From NCBI GenBank assembly GCA_900073065.1, contig FJOG01000061.1, positions 179,119-243,118 on the forward strand: 64,000 nt of DNA. Direction: 5' to 3'. The DNA comes from Phialocephala subalpina. Its lineage: Eukaryota; Ascomycota; Leotiomycetes; Helotiales; Mollisiaceae. Below the pieces are notes generated by a model. That model was not told the origin of the DNA, made no database searches, and saw nothing but the letters and a program-made list of their open reading frames with translations. Every line of letters begins with the position of its first letter. Position 1 is the stretch's first letter. The position numbers and the translations under genes were made by a program. Below are positions 1-11,726 of this stretch, piece by piece.

Positions 1-675
1 AATATTAAATAATAATAAACTTTTATATTATATATATTAAATGAATAATTATTTAATAAAAAAATATAATATTAATTAATTTATTACGAAAAATAATAAT
101 TAGAATAATAAAATAATAAATTTATTTAATTTAAATTCATTTTAAGATTATAATATTAATAATATTATAAAAAAACTTTTTATTAAATTTTTATTAAATT
201 ATTTTTATTATAATAAATTTTTTTATAATATAAAAGAATTTCTTTTCAAATAATTTTAATATATTAAATTATATATTTTATATATTTATAAAATATTATT
301 AAATTATATAATTTTTTAATAAAATATTTATAAATAAAATAAAATTTTGAAATTTTTTTATAAGTTTTCTTATAAATAATTTAATTCTCTTTTTTATTTT
401 ATTTTTTTTCTATTTTATTAATATTATTATTTATATAAAACTAATAATAATTATAATAAAAAGGTATTATTATTTTATTAATTATATTAATTATATTTCT
501 TTCGCAATAAATAAATTATTACTCGTTTATTACCAAGTATTATAATTAAATTTTAAAGAAATATTAAAACGAATATTAAACGAAATAATATTATAATAAT
601 AATACAAAAAGATATATGATTATTACTTAAAGAATATCAATTATATACATGCGAAACCCATTAAAGCTTATATAC
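1..675. repeat. AT-rich block, probably RIP-degraded repeat
   Basis: Almost pure A+T with dominant TpA steps and no open frame of note. The sharp change to balanced composition near 650 fits the edge of a RIP-mutated repeat. No terminal repeats could be recognised because the block runs off the window. Confidence 0.7.
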
Positions 676-1167
676 TCATTGTCTTATAATGAGTTGGTAG
701 AATAAATTATACGCATTGCCAAGTAATTCAAGGTTTTTTCTATTAATAACAAAACTTCTAAGACGGCGATATCTTCCAGTTTCTCCAATACTTGGCCGAA
801 GAATCAGCCCACTCAGAATATAACCCTCCTGGAGTTCTCGCGAGTATACCTCGATCAAAAATAAGTTAAGATATGGAGGTGTAATATTTTGCTGTTGCCT
901 GGACCGGCTGGCCTCTGAAAACTCTTCCGATACCCAATACGTCGAGACCATATCTCGCTGGTAATACTCGCCATGAAGACCTAATTCCACTGCCCCGGAG
1001 GAGCTTGATATCCGAGAAGTCAATTTGCACATGGGTCCTCGAAGACGAATGTAACCGCCTGCAAGCTCGCCAAATGGGTCTGTAGTTTTCAAATACATAG
1101 AGACATCCATCAATTCGGCCACAATAGGTGCAAATAATACAATGGAACATTGTGTTCTCGGTGGCAT
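676..1167 (-). pseudogene. C-terminal remnant of a HET-domain protein
   Basis: The 163-residue frame resembles the C-terminal part of large fungal heterokaryon-incompatibility (HET) proteins: TDPFGE followed by G-x-IRLRGP near residues 29-47, then EGYILSGLILRP and GRYRRLRSF near residues 113-140. Those proteins are usually 600-800 residues and carry the HET domain upstream of this part. On the minus strand upstream (1168-1523) I find no SHCWG or IWIDSLCI block, so only the tail survives. It sits directly against the AT-rich block, which suggests the rest was lost by rearrangement. It could be a last exon with a very long intron, but that is unlikely in such a genome. Confidence 0.6.
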
Positions 1168-1523
1168 GTGGTGAAAAGATTACGGTTGGAGTTCATTTGG
1201 TGCCACAGATTTGAGAGGACGCGAGTATAGGAGAAGAAATCAATTATAAGAAAGTATAGACTAAGTAAGTGAGGTAACAAGCTAACCCCCATAGCAGGTC
1301 TCCGGCCCCTTCAAGATTCTTCTTTCTCGGATGTGACAAATATTACTATAACTAAAGCTTTACGAAATAAACTCCCGCTTCGCGAATACCTCCCTCGGCT
1401 AACTCTCCCTATATCATCACAAACAGACCCGCCCCTAATATCTTTAGTGACAGTGTACTACTATCACTTCCGTATTATCAGGCCGTGTACTGTGGCAATA
1501 GTAAGAGGGATTATCGTAACACT
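1168..1523. other. intergenic, nothing recognised
   Basis: Normal-composition spacer between the HET remnant and the 3' end of the membrane protein gene. Short frames only; none has domain signals. Confidence 0.5.
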
Positions 1524-3274
1524 TTACTCCTCCAGTTTGTTTTTCCTGGAAACATTCTGATCCAGCGCAGCGAGTATTATGCAAGCCATGGAAAAGATGG
1601 CGGCATATTGCCCAAAACCCCGAACGTGAGTCTCCGCACCGGGGTCTTCTATCCATGGAGAATTCGCCACCCAACGGTGAAGGTTCAAGATCAAGTTGGT
1701 CCTATAACTGAAAACGCCCAACGCAAAAGACCATACCAACATCAGAAAGCACCAAAACGTCAACTCAACCCGGCTCCCGGCGTCAGGGTCGGGAGAACTG
1801 TAATCTCCCTGGAACAAGCTCGTTGCACTAAGGCCGAAACGGCCTAGCACAATAATTGCCCAGATGATGCAGATCACGACCCAAGATACAAACTCTTGTG
1901 ATAACTCAGGGTGCGTGGTGCAGCTACCGATCACGGCCGTGTTGTTGATCTGGTCATCCACAACGACACTTCTGAACGATGGGTCCATGAAACACAACGC
2001 ATTTAAGAAGATCTGACTGTTGTTCCGGGAATCGGAGGGCGTGGTTTCGGAGGCAAAGCCGGAGTTCACCTGGAGGATCAGAGGCAAACCGAGGGAGAAA
2101 ATCAGAGACCCGATCAAGGCCACCAAGCGAAACAGCCCCGAGTAAAAGGTCCGGAAATAGTTGCGAACTATAGCAAAGGCCAGGACAGCGCCGGTGGTAG
2201 CGGTAAGCCACAGGTTGAGCCCGAGCTGGAAGTGGTACTGTGATGTTGTACATCTGGCGGAGATCAAGAAACTAAAGCTGAAAGCTAGCGAGAGAAGGAT
2301 CTGTCCGTCGGAAATGCAGAATATGATTGCTTCTAGTATGTCATAATATGCATGTGCGCGCTTGAGTATCTTCGCCGGTGGCACGTCTGACGTGTAAGGC
2401 GTTAATGATGGCTCGTGGGATGAGGTGTTGTCAGGGGCTGCAGGTGTCGTGGGGACATTGTAAGTTGGAGTGGGCGTAGAATGAATGGGATATTGATACG
2501 GCAGATGGTAGAGTAGCGGGACATGGTTCGCATTGGGAGGAGATCCAAATGGATTTAGTGGTTTATGCTGAGGCAAGGCTGTAGGGGCAAGATCGGGAAG
2601 AGGGTGAGAGTGATGAGGAGTGGTGGGACTAGTCTGATGCCGGAACCGATCTTTCCTACGGATGAAATTTAGCTTCTTAGTACCTTGATCATTGAGCACA
2701 TCAAGTATTTCGTGGGGCACTTACATCCACATTTCAAACTGGCTGGCCTTATACTCGGGCCTAGGTGCAGGTCGGGGAATAGGAATCTTTTTTCTAGGCA
2801 CAAGAAAAGGTCAGTCTATCAGCTAAATTTGTAATTGCAAAGCAGTGGCCACAATGGAATGGTCTAGTGACCACTTACAGGAATTCGGGTGGTTCGTCCG
2901 GGTTCTTAGCAGTACCGCCTACTACTACCAGACGTGACAGGATAATCAACAAGCTGCAGAGAAGGAGAACAGTGCTCGGAAGAACGAAGGAGACTATGGT
3001 CTTTAGTTTTCGGCTCATGATTAGCATTATGAAAGTTTCATGTCTTTAAAATACGACGTACCCCTATCCCAGCCACGTCTGGGTCTGGTTGGAAAGCTCC
3101 TAATGCAACGTTGCCAAAGAAGGCCACAGTAGAGTTACTATCATCTTTGAAAGTTGTCAAGCAGTTGAGGGAGGAATTGGCTAGCGGGCTGGCACACTCT
3201 GCGACCAGATGGCTCGCTAATGTAGAAGTGGCATTGCCCATTCTTGCCAGTGTCAGATTCTGCAGTTCTTGGTG
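1524..3274 (-). CDS. fungal seven-helix membrane protein, N-terminal exon(s) unresolved
   Basis: I reconstruct four exons on minus: 3274-3062, 3000-2879, 2793-2725 and 2655-1524, with consistent phases (0, 2, 2). Introns show GTACGT, GTAAGT and GTAAGT donors; the first has GCTAAT and the last GTACTAA as branch candidates. The product has a Cys-containing extracellular N-terminal part (NATSTLASHLVAECASPLAN), a first helix in exon 2 (IVSFVLPSTVLLLCSLLII), a proline-rich loop, then six hydrophobic segments including SDGQILLSLAFSFSFL and YHFQLGLNLWLTATTG. The S/C-DGQ-LL motif followed by YHFQ is typical of a widespread, uncharacterised fungal membrane family. The true start lies upstream: the first exon here begins at a TTTCTTTAG acceptor, and a signal-peptide-like frame starts near 3339 in another frame. 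Function unknown. Confidence 0.65.
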
Positions 3275-3445
3275 CTAAAGAAAGCAGAAGGGTTGTAAAG
3301 ATTACAAGGCTGGATGGAGAATGCTGACAGGTAGTCATGTTTGTGATTCTAAAGACGAACTCTTTAATATATATCTTACAATTTTTAGTAACGTGGTTGG
3401 AAAGCCTCAGGTGAATCCTATAATAACTGTCTCTAGGAAGGAATA

Positions 3446-3650
3446 GTGGTCGCAGACGCCATCGGGCGCAGACAACGTAGTACTGCCTTGCTCCATACCT
3501 GCTTAAGGGGCATGTTGATGAAACAGATTTGTCCCATTGATCGTGTGGCCGCAGACGCCTGCCAGCGCAGACAGCGGCTGCTCGGTAACTTCTACTCCGT
3601 ATCGAATAGAGGGACATGTTGTTAAAACAGAGTTACCCTATTGATCATAG
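3446..3650. repeat. diverged tandem duplication, unit about 99 bp
   Basis: GTGGTCGCAGACGCC at 3446 and GTGGCCGCAGACGCC at 3545 start two related units. Both continue with GCGCAGACA, and both end in GGGCATGTTGATGAAACAGA / GGACATGTTGTTAAAACAGA and a CCCATTGATCGT / CCTATTGATCAT tail. It lies just upstream of the membrane protein gene, possibly in its promoter or first intron. Confidence 0.75.
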
Positions 3651-4513
3651 CCTTCTGAGCGCCACTGCCTTACTCTAAGCATGTGGCATCGTTTAGCTTC
3701 CTGGTAGGTCGATTTGTGTAAGCCAACAGTCCGGCACATGGAAACTCCGGTTACATCTCCTTTTTGATCAAGTCGACGATTGCTCCTGAGTCTATTTTAA
3801 TCTTGGCAACGAAATAAACGCCAGCCTCGTCAGAAAGGATGAGTTCGTACAGCTCAGCTCTTGGTGACCAACGCGCAATGTGGGGGCCAGGCTCCAGCGC
3901 TTATGACCCAGACCCTGTTAGAAAGCGGAGCTGCCCACCCAAAATTTTGCTGCTAGAATCGGGATTTTGTGTAACAGTAATCTTGGCGCAAAATTCCGGC
4001 GCGCCTGGGGATTTTTGTGCAGAAAAAAAACTATCGCTAATACTATAGGGATGGTAGCCGTTGGCCATCACGAGCTTCTCGCACGATCACGTGGTGTATA
4101 CTTAGCCCAACACGTGACCTCTCTTACTTCGTCTCTCCTCTTACAATGTGGATCTCGCGGAGAGATGCTTTGAGAAGATAATTTCGGAACTAAATAGGGA
4201 GCCTGCATCGCCACTTTCTGCAATGACATCTTAGGAAGTCATATCCTACTTCTAAACTTTACTTCGAACTAATAGCAAGCGAAAGAGATACCGTATTACG
4301 GCTTCGAATTGCTCATAAGCATCCTGAGGCGCATCCAGTCCCGACGCTACAGCAGGGGAGTGCAGCATAGGTGGAAACACTGAGCAGATGGTGAGTAGCG
4401 GGTGAGTAGTGCCTAAGCAAAGTGGCGATGCTAGCTAGCTACGTGCGAAGCAAAGGCCGTCATGTTTCGTCGCAGATTACCCAAGAACTTCTTCAGACCC
4501 GACATTAAAACAC
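3651..4513. other. intergenic, nothing recognised
   Basis: About 860 bases between the membrane protein gene and the HET gene. Only short frames without domain signals. The segment around 4420-4450 contains a small GCTAGCTAGCTA run. Confidence 0.5.
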
Positions 4514-6520
4514 TCAAATAAGAACAAGTTCTGTCTCTGTTGCCTCGTCAAACCAAGCCTTCCCCAGGGTATCTGTTTTCACCTGGTCATGGAAAGCTAT
4601 TAGACCGAGACGTTTATACATGTCTTCAAACATTCTCGACCGTCGTAGCGCTAAAGCTTGTACATCACCGTGGCCAAAAGAACCTAGTAAGAGGCAGTAG
4701 ACAATGGTTCCCGATTTCAGAAAGTCAAAGTCACTTTCATCCGATAATGGTGTGTCTAGAATGATTGATCGCGAGATGTTACCACGAGTCAAGGTATACC
4801 GTACGGTAGCAGACTTGCTGCCTTTACCCTTACTATAAGACAGAATAGCAGGTACTACTAGTCCGTGAAGCTTGATAGTTCCCTGTTTGACTGAGCTGAA
4901 AGGGTCGATTCCGCTGGGAACTGTTTGGGCGCTAATGATTTTGACTTTCTCTATGATCAACTGCTCTTCTGGATATGATATGCTCATGTTGTCCCCTTCG
5001 AGAGATGTCCGCGACCATGACGGCGTTTGTGCATCACGCTGGGAGTCTCTGCTCCCCAACGGCCCCTTTATAGGATCGAGGTGATGTTTTCCGTGAGGAC
5101 GCTTCTTCAGTACCCGCCAGAGCAAAGCTCCCGGCAAATGATTCGACCAAAGACCCGCCAGATACTGCATCGAGGGGTTGCTCCTATGTAATCGTCTCGC
5201 GACCCCAGAAAGCGCAGGTAATCGATCCTTGCGAAAGGTTAAATCTCGTGCAGAGTACTCGGCAACTATTTGTGGCCACATTTTGAGTTCAATGACAGTC
5301 CACCGCCAAAGTTCAATATTTGACTTTGATGAGTCTGCTTTGTTGCGCTGAATTACCTTCGAAAAGCCTCGTTTGCTGTGCTGACGTAGTTTTGCGCCCG
5401 GGGTGTAGACGCCGCACTCACATCGAATTGCACTCCTACATTCCCAAAAGAGTTCATTTGGAAGGTAGTGGAGGACGCGTGTCGCTAAGAGGCGTTCTTG
5501 ATAGGCCCATGCCCGAGTGAGAAGTGGAATGTCGGATTTTAGTCCCTTCGCGGCTTCTGTCGACAGCTCCTTGTGGGAAAATAGCTCACGGACAAATACT
5601 GTGTATTTGTCGCCATTGTTGTCCACGCCGTCAATACCGTGGGGGGCCTGACGGCGAGAGAAGATGCCATGAGTGGGATTGGCTGAGATGCTAGCGGAAA
5701 TTGTGAGGAGGGATTTCTCATAGATCGCTCCCATATTCGCAGCTTCGGTTTCCCAATCAATAGCGTCATCCTGGATGATGCAGAGCGAGTCAATCCAAAT
5801 ATATCGCATTCGAAGTCTTCGGGTGATCGTTATTGCATCTTGAAAAGTTCTGGGTAGTGATCCCCATGCTATCCCCTCCATCCTCTCATCTAGTGTAGCT
5901 TTTGTAGTTTTGAGGGGCTGGGTCTTACCCCAGCAATGACTCAGCGTGAAGTATGTCCCTTCATTACCTCTCGTCTCGACAAGCTTAAGCTTCTGGGTAC
6001 CGTCGGCTGTACCAACATCAAGGAGTCGAGACGGTAGGGTTGTACGATTAGACTGTTTACAATCGGCATGCCCTTCAACGCAATTTTTGATCCAGTCCTC
6101 TATCCGCTGAAAACAAGCCTCAGATGCCGAGTCAATCGCAATTTCTGGTCTCGCCGCAAATACAGGCCATGGAGACGGTTGATTCAGTTTGGTGAAGAGT
6201 TCTAGCCTCAAGGGAGCAACATGTTCTGCCATTTTGGAGCGTCTAGGATTTCGTGTCATACGAAGTCCGGCCCAAACGAGGGCATTGAAAGTATGTCGAT
6301 CGTCGCCGCCCCAGTGTAATTCGACTTCAAAGTCATCCGATGGGGTGGTGAGTGTTTGTATCCCTTCAAGAATGATTCGACAGGGCTGACATCCTCCTTT
6401 GGCCGCATCGCTGAGCAGACCGACCGAGGTGGGTTTTGGATGTCTCCATGATCGAGCAGGATCCAGGCCATTGCATTGAAGACAACGTGCTGAATTCATA
6501 TTGTCGAGTGTTGTAAGCAT
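4514..6520 (-). CDS. HET-domain protein (heterokaryon incompatibility-like)
   Basis: Single-exon gene of 668 residues if it starts at the ATG at 6520 (residues MLTTLDN). An in-frame ATG at 6685 would add 55 residues of low similarity to the family start, so I prefer the inner one, which places CLQCNGLD and GCQPC near the N-terminus as in relatives. The HET domain spans about residues 190-345: YFTLSHCWGK, then LPRTFQDAI, RYIWIDSLCIIQDD, W-x-EAANMGAIYEKSLLTISA and finally TRAWAYQERLL. The family is linked to non-self recognition and programmed cell death in filamentous ascomycetes; what this member recognises cannot be told. The frame is intact over its full length, unlike the HET tail at 676-1167. 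Confidence 0.85.
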   Translation of the reverse strand: MLTTLDNMNSARCLQCNGLDPARSWRHPKPTSVGLLSDAAKGGCQPCRIILEGIQTLTTPSDDFEVELHWGGDDRHTFNALVWAGLRMTRNPRRSKMAEHVAPLRLELFTKLNQPSPWPVFAARPEIAIDSASEACFQRIEDWIKNCVEGHADCKQSNRTTLPSRLLDVGTADGTQKLKLVETRGNEGTYFTLSHCWGKTQPLKTTKATLDERMEGIAWGSLPRTFQDAITITRRLRMRYIWIDSLCIIQDDAIDWETEAANMGAIYEKSLLTISASISANPTHGIFSRRQAPHGIDGVDNNGDKYTVFVRELFSHKELSTEAAKGLKSDIPLLTRAWAYQERLLATRVLHYLPNELFWECRSAIRCECGVYTPGAKLRQHSKRGFSKVIQRNKADSSKSNIELWRWTVIELKMWPQIVAEYSARDLTFRKDRLPALSGVARRLHRSNPSMQYLAGLWSNHLPGALLWRVLKKRPHGKHHLDPIKGPLGSRDSQRDAQTPSWSRTSLEGDNMSISYPEEQLIIEKVKIISAQTVPSGIDPFSSVKQGTIKLHGLVVPAILSYSKGKGSKSATVRYTLTRGNISRSIILDTPLSDESDFDFLKSGTIVYCLLLGSFGHGDVQALALRRSRMFEDMYKRLGLIAFHDQVKTDTLGKAWFDEATETELVLI

Positions 6521-8029
6521 GATTACATTCAATTGTTTAGGTGAGGGAGGAGTATGATGAGGCACAAAGGCCCCTGTGCTCTCCAGTGAGATTGCGGGGT
6601 AAAGCCTGGATGAGTCAGCCAAAACCACTCTTTGAGGGAGCCAATCAATAACAGCACTGCAAGAAGAAGCACGATAAGCAAACATTGTGAGTTAAGCAAG
6701 TTTTGATCTAATACAACCCCGCAACACATCAGCAGTAAACAAATCGAACTATATTCATAATAATTTTCTTAGCGAAACACGAACTCGTATTTTCACGGCA
6801 GTAACCAATACTCCAAGACAGCCTTAAATAGCTATTCTCTGGCGATTAAATATATCGCTTTGTCTGAGAACGTTGCGCATTAACTTTTGCGTTGAATGCT
6901 TAAAATTGGTTTTCTGTGCTCTAGTACGCACATCATCCCACTGATACGATCCTCTTGAAACTTTGTCTTGAGCGCTGCTTCGGAAGACCGAAAGTCATGC
7001 CGAAGCCTTGTCCCCAATTGTCACCCGAGTCAATAAATATACTTCTATTACGAAGAGTTGGGTATAATTTGGGAGCAAAGTACGTATTTCTAGAGATTTG
7101 AGAGTGCTTTTCTAGCTTTCTAGGTCTCGCTGAGGTAGAAGTCTTCATGCTGTGTGAGGATGGCTGGTAAGGCCCATATAGCACGTGACTGGACATAGAC
7201 TTCGTCTCGTCTAATAATGGAGAGATAATACTGAAGAAAGGGACAAGTTGCTAAAAACGTAAGCTATTCTGAGATATTTGTATATCATAGTCAGTAGTTG
7301 ACGATATTTTATCCCCGCATCATCACATGACTAGCCTTTGCTACCCATCGATTTCCATTCCCGGCTGTAAAGCGATTTCTTGCAGACTTTCATCCCATAC
7401 CACTCACCAATTGACTTTCATCTCATCTAGCTAGCCAAGCTTTCTGGAGATGAAATGCGAGTCCAGGTGGAACTCTGGCGTTCGCGTCGGGAGCTGATTT
7501 GCCAAGTGCTCGTTTACGATGCTTCAATTAAAAGCACCACGACATGAAACGATGAGGCTCCTCAGGACGACATAACAGCACTCATACTCTGTGCAGCCAA
7601 TAACAAGATGCAAATCATGCAGATATCTAACATCAGGATCAGTACACATCAGAACCAGTGGCCTTAGTCGTCTCACTGAAGGGCGTGCACGCGAAAACTT
7701 TGCAACAGACTTGCGTCTCTGCGTCTCTAGTCCTAGTACAACAGTAACGCTAGTCAGTTGTTCCTTTAGGTCAGCACTAGGACTCTAGCTTGAGTTTGGT
7801 CAGATAGGCTATCTCACTGACAATGTCCATCAGAAGTTCGCTAAATTCGATGCCGAACGCGACAGCAATAAACTTTATGGCACGCACCGCACTTGCCAAT
7901 CTGCATCACCGGGCTTAAGGTTACTTTCCCGATGCAAGATATAAACATCAACCCCACCTTCCCCATTCACCTCCAAACTTCAATCTTCTTTCCTCGACTT
8001 ACTCCTCAAAAAATTTCTGACTCAACAAA
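6521..8029. other. intergenic, divergent promoter region
   Basis: About 1.5 kb between the minus-strand HET gene and the plus-strand monooxygenase relic. No domain-bearing frames. A TATA-like GATATAAACATC near 7938 lies about 95 bases before the relic's ATG. Several CACGTGA sites occur (for example near 7181). Confidence 0.5.
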
Positions 8030-8960
8030 ATGCCATCTTTCAACATCCTCATCGTCGGCGGTGGTCTTGGTGGTCTCGGTGGCCTCGCAACTGCTGTTTC
8101 CCTCTCAAATCCCGGACATCATGTCGCGATTCTCGAATCAACTTTGAAGCTGCAAGCCATTGGAGGAGGCATCACCATTCCGTCAAATTCAATGCGCTGC
8201 TTGGACTACCTTGGGCTGAAGAAAAGACTTCACGAGGCTGCTAAAGCGAAGGGCCCGGAACGCAGGAGGTTTCAGAGGTATAATGGAGAGTTTGTCTGTG
8301 ATTCTGGGAAGCGAGATAAGTTATATAAGTATGAGTGAGTTAGCACGTCTTCCTGTCCAGCAGTGCGCCTGGAAATTGCTTTTCTGTGTGGTAAACTCGA
8401 AGGGTTGTCAGCTGACACCTTAACAGAAGCATTGTCGTTCATCGTGCACCACTTCAGCAACTGCTCGTCGAAGCAGCCATCGAAGCTGGGGCTCAAATTG
8501 AGGTGAACCCGAGAGTCGTGGGCGTTGATGAGAGCGGCGAGCCCCCAGCCGCCACCACCAAAGATGATGGATCTTGTGAAACCGGACGATTTAGTGGTTT
8601 GGAAGTTGAATTCCCTTCCCGAACTGGACACTTGGATTTTCAAGAATGGAAGGGTGGTTCTGTTGGGTGACTGTGAGTTACGTTGCTAAATTTTTATCTG
8701 ATCTTCTACTGACTCATTTCTAGCGGCTCATGCCATGCTCCCTTTCTCTGGACAGGAGCACGTGATCCTCATCCATATATATATTCATGGCTGACTAGTA
8801 AGGGACACGCCATGGCAATCGAAGACAGCATATGCTTAGCCGAATGCCTTGCTCGAGCAAAGTCTACTTCAGATATCCCCAAAGCTCTGAAGATGTCCGA
8901 AGCTATTGGTAAACCCAGGACAAAGCTTGTTACACAAAGCCTGGCCTTCTGCTGTTTCAC
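8030..8960 (+). pseudogene. decayed FAD-dependent (salicylate hydroxylase-like) monooxygenase
   Basis: The N-terminus is clear: NILIVGGGLGGLGGLATAVS, then GGGITIPSNSMRCLDYLGL, then after an intron (GTGAGT near 8335, acceptor near 8427) HRAPLQQLLVEAAIEAGA. The C-terminal FAD motif is also clear: VVLLGD, an intron starting GTGAGT near 8671, SAHAMLPFSGQ, and GHAMAIEDSICLAECL near 8803-8850. The roughly 100-150 residues between these halves, including the DG motif of class A monooxygenases, are missing, and the join changes frame. The dinucleotide-binding motif is also enlarged by one GLG unit compared with the usual GGGLGGLATA. Between GQ and GHAMAIED lie extra bases (about 8760-8800), either a small intron or an insertion. 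I therefore call it non-functional. Family: group A flavin hydroxylases acting on aromatic substrates. Confidence 0.75.
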
Positions 8961-8999
8961 ACACGTACCTGATTTACCATGTCATTCGCCATTTCCAGC

Positions 9000-10603
9000 C
9001 TCGATCGTGCGTCCCACGGGACCAAATACGCTACAGTCTCCGCATTCGATACAATTACCAGCCAGCTGGCACAGGGCCTTCCAAGCGGGTGGAAGGGGAA
9101 TAAATTGGAAGGCTCCCGTCCAAACGGGGGGACTTCTCATTGCCGGAGCAAGGGCCGCGTTCGGACACCACTTCTACTATCAGCACCTTGATCCAAAAGA
9201 AGTATCTACAGATGAATCGAAGTGCAATTTCAAGAGTCAACAATGGCAGTTGCGATATGGGAACGCCTTTGCATTCTTAGCCAAAACGTGCTTAGCAGCC
9301 TCTATCTCAGTCGCTTACCGCAGCACATCTGGACTACGATGAGAAGAAAGTCCATTGCGGTTTCTGGCCTGGATGCGACTTCGGTGCCACTAAAGATTTC
9401 TCCTCTTTCCTCAATACAGCGTTCTTGTTCAATGTCAAAGTCGGTGTTGCGCTCGCAGCCTTGACGTGGTGAGTGAATCTAGTTAATCAGTCTACTTTAA
9501 CCTGCTAACTGTGATCTGCAGGTTGATGGCTCTCATTGCAATCGTCACTCCTGCAACATTGACCGTCATCCCATCCAGCGCTATAACTCCACAAACAATG
9601 AGTGTCCCCATGGTGGATTATACGAATGTATCTGCTCTTTTCTTTCCCGACAGCAATACTGGCATTGATGTTAATACAGTCGATAACGGGATCTCTCCCT
9701 TATTCTGTCGTCTTATGGCCGCCACGTCTTCCACTCTTGATATCCTTCCTATGGCAGCCATACCTCCTGCGGCAAACTATTCCCTCCAATTTGGGTTAAG
9801 TCAGATGCTGAATACTACTCTTGCGAACTGAAAGACACTATCTTCAATGTCACGTTCAATGCAACGGGCAACATTCAAACTATCAACCACACTTATAACT
9901 TCCAAATCACCGATTGACCGTTGGAGAATGGCTACTATGTCCACAGTCAGCTGATGTCCAATTGGTTGAGTGGGGTAGTGTGGGGAATGTTCCAAAGCAT
10001 GGCGAGCGCCCGGACACGGCTACTTCAAACCTCATTGTACACAGCTTTGAAAACCAACGGAGGGGTCGAGGCCAATGCAAGTGGAATTGAAGAGGCTGCA
10101 ATCCCTGCAGCTGAGAAGACTCTCACAAGCGGACTGACTATGGGGCAACTAATCGAAGAGCTGTCTCGAAATTTGACTTTAAGCTACTTCAGCTCGGATA
10201 GCACATGGCTACCCGGTGGCATCAATACAACCGTCAACGTTGCAAGGACTCCTAACATCTACAATTGCAACTCTACCAACCTCGTATGGGTTGGCGGTTG
10301 GCGGTTGGCGGTTGGGTCACAATCATGAGTTTCGCTATCGGTACGAGAGCGTTGATTGTTAATGGCGTAAGCCACGAGACTTCGTTCTCATCTATCATGT
10401 GCAGCACTCGGAACGAGACCCTGGACCATATTACGACTGGTTCCTCCTTAGCAGCCGTACCACTGAGTGAGGAAGTTGAAGAGACAAAGTTACGGTTCGG
10501 GCTTCTGAACAGAAATGGTGAAACCCAAGGCTTGATCAAAAGGGTTGGATTTGGGGTGACTAACGAGGTCGGGACTCTGAGGAAAGGCGAGAGTTGTTAT
10601 TAG
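9000..10603 (+). pseudogene. broken multi-helix fungal membrane protein gene
   Basis: Pieces of one protein lie in order but in changing frames: APVQTGGLLIAGARAAFGHH and YGNAFAFLAKTCLAA (9109-9310), QHIWTTMRRKSIAVSGLD (9314-9370), FLNTAFLFNVKVGVALAALT (about 9409-9470), an intron with GTGAGT donor and CTGCAG acceptor (9470-9521), LMALIAIVTPATLTV (9523 on), ELKDTIFNVTFNATGN with several N-glycosylation sites, an in-frame TGA near 9916, then NGYYVHSQLMSNWLSGVVWG, and finally IMSFAIGTRALIVNG to the end at 10603. The layout (helices, PATLTV, glycosylated loop, last helix, SHETSFSSI tail) matches a widespread, uncharacterised fungal transmembrane family. At least four frame breaks and one stop make it a pseudogene unless the assembly is poor here. 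It directly follows another pseudogene. Confidence 0.75.
10283..10316 (+). repeat. 7-bp tandem repeat (GGTTGGC) inside the broken gene
   Basis: Three consecutive GGTTGGC units followed by a partial GGTTGGG occur within the membrane-protein pseudogene. Removing two units (14 bases) on paper rejoins the reading frame across this point, so the repeat length itself accounts for this frame break. Confidence 0.85.
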
Positions 10604-11726
10604 AGCAATCTCCCTCGCCAACACTCTATGAAACCTTGCAGTCGACACCTCATTGATCCAGAATACCGTCACGGCCCTCGCGTCGGAAACTAGGCTCCAG
10701 ACTGCTCGGCTCTGCTTTCCGTAGGAATGGAACATGCATCACTTGTCCAAAATTACTTTCTCCTCACACCTCTCGCATTGGGAGCACGTTCAATTGAGCT
10801 TTGCGATCTCTTCCTTCTCACACACCTTTACAAGTTCATAATCACGAGAGTCTATATGTAATAGGTATTCGCCTCGTCCCATCGACGCTCAAGTCATACC
10901 GCTGTCCTCAATGACAAACGAAAATTTGTTGCACATCGGGCATCCTTCTCTAAAAATACAGAGGTGAGATTGTTATACAATGATATCATCTCGGACTGTT
11001 ATAAGAACTCTACTCAGTCTCGTTTGACTTGCGATGTGGAGGCGGATGTGGCATCCAGTTTTGTGGCTTAGTATGAGGTGAGATCACTTCGAAGGATTGC
11101 TGTTTATGTCAAGTCAATAGTACCAATTTAAAAATATCACGAAGAATACGATTGATCCATCGCATATACATGCCAGTTCTTTGTTCAAAACGAATTAGGG
11201 AAATAAGAATGGATGCTGATATGAGGTGACCAAATCGTAGCTTGTCAGAGGCTCGCTTAAGGGCAAAGGAGTTGAATATTTACAGATGCGAATAGACCTT
11301 CGTTGCAAGGAGGATCGCGTGTCATGATTGATTGCTCGAGTGTATCATTTGATCTCATGCCCACTTGAAAGTTGAAAGCAAGATACGGTTGGCTTCCCTC
11401 TCCTGGCCTGGCTTGCATTCGCTAAAACGAGGGCAACCGACTAGGAAAAACTTCGGATGTGGCGTTCCCCACGTTCTCGTACATCCGAAGTATATGCGGC
11501 CACAACATGAGCGTTCTCGCAGGAATATCTCTTGCCCTTCGGCTACACAGGCATGTGAGACGATCAGTTTCCGGGATGCGAGATCTCACTTCCACCGATG
11601 GACGTTGTTACTACTTGTAATACTTCATCTCCTACGCCCATTCCTTCTCTTCATCCAAGGCACACTCTAAAGTTATTCAATTCTTTGGCATCTTCATAAC
11701 AAACGGTATTGAAGTAATCTATCAAA
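10604..11726. other. intergenic, nothing recognised
   Basis: About 1.1 kb upstream of the GH35 gene. No frame shows family signals. A pyrimidine-rich leader runs up to the ATG at 11727 in AATCTATCAAAATGG context. Confidence 0.5.

Noticed and set aside
3141..3617. A single long minus-strand frame covering the tandem duplication and a signal-peptide-like stretch.
   Set aside because: It reads the membrane-protein exon in the wrong frame; the exon with an ECASPLAN-type sequence and good splice sites is preferred.
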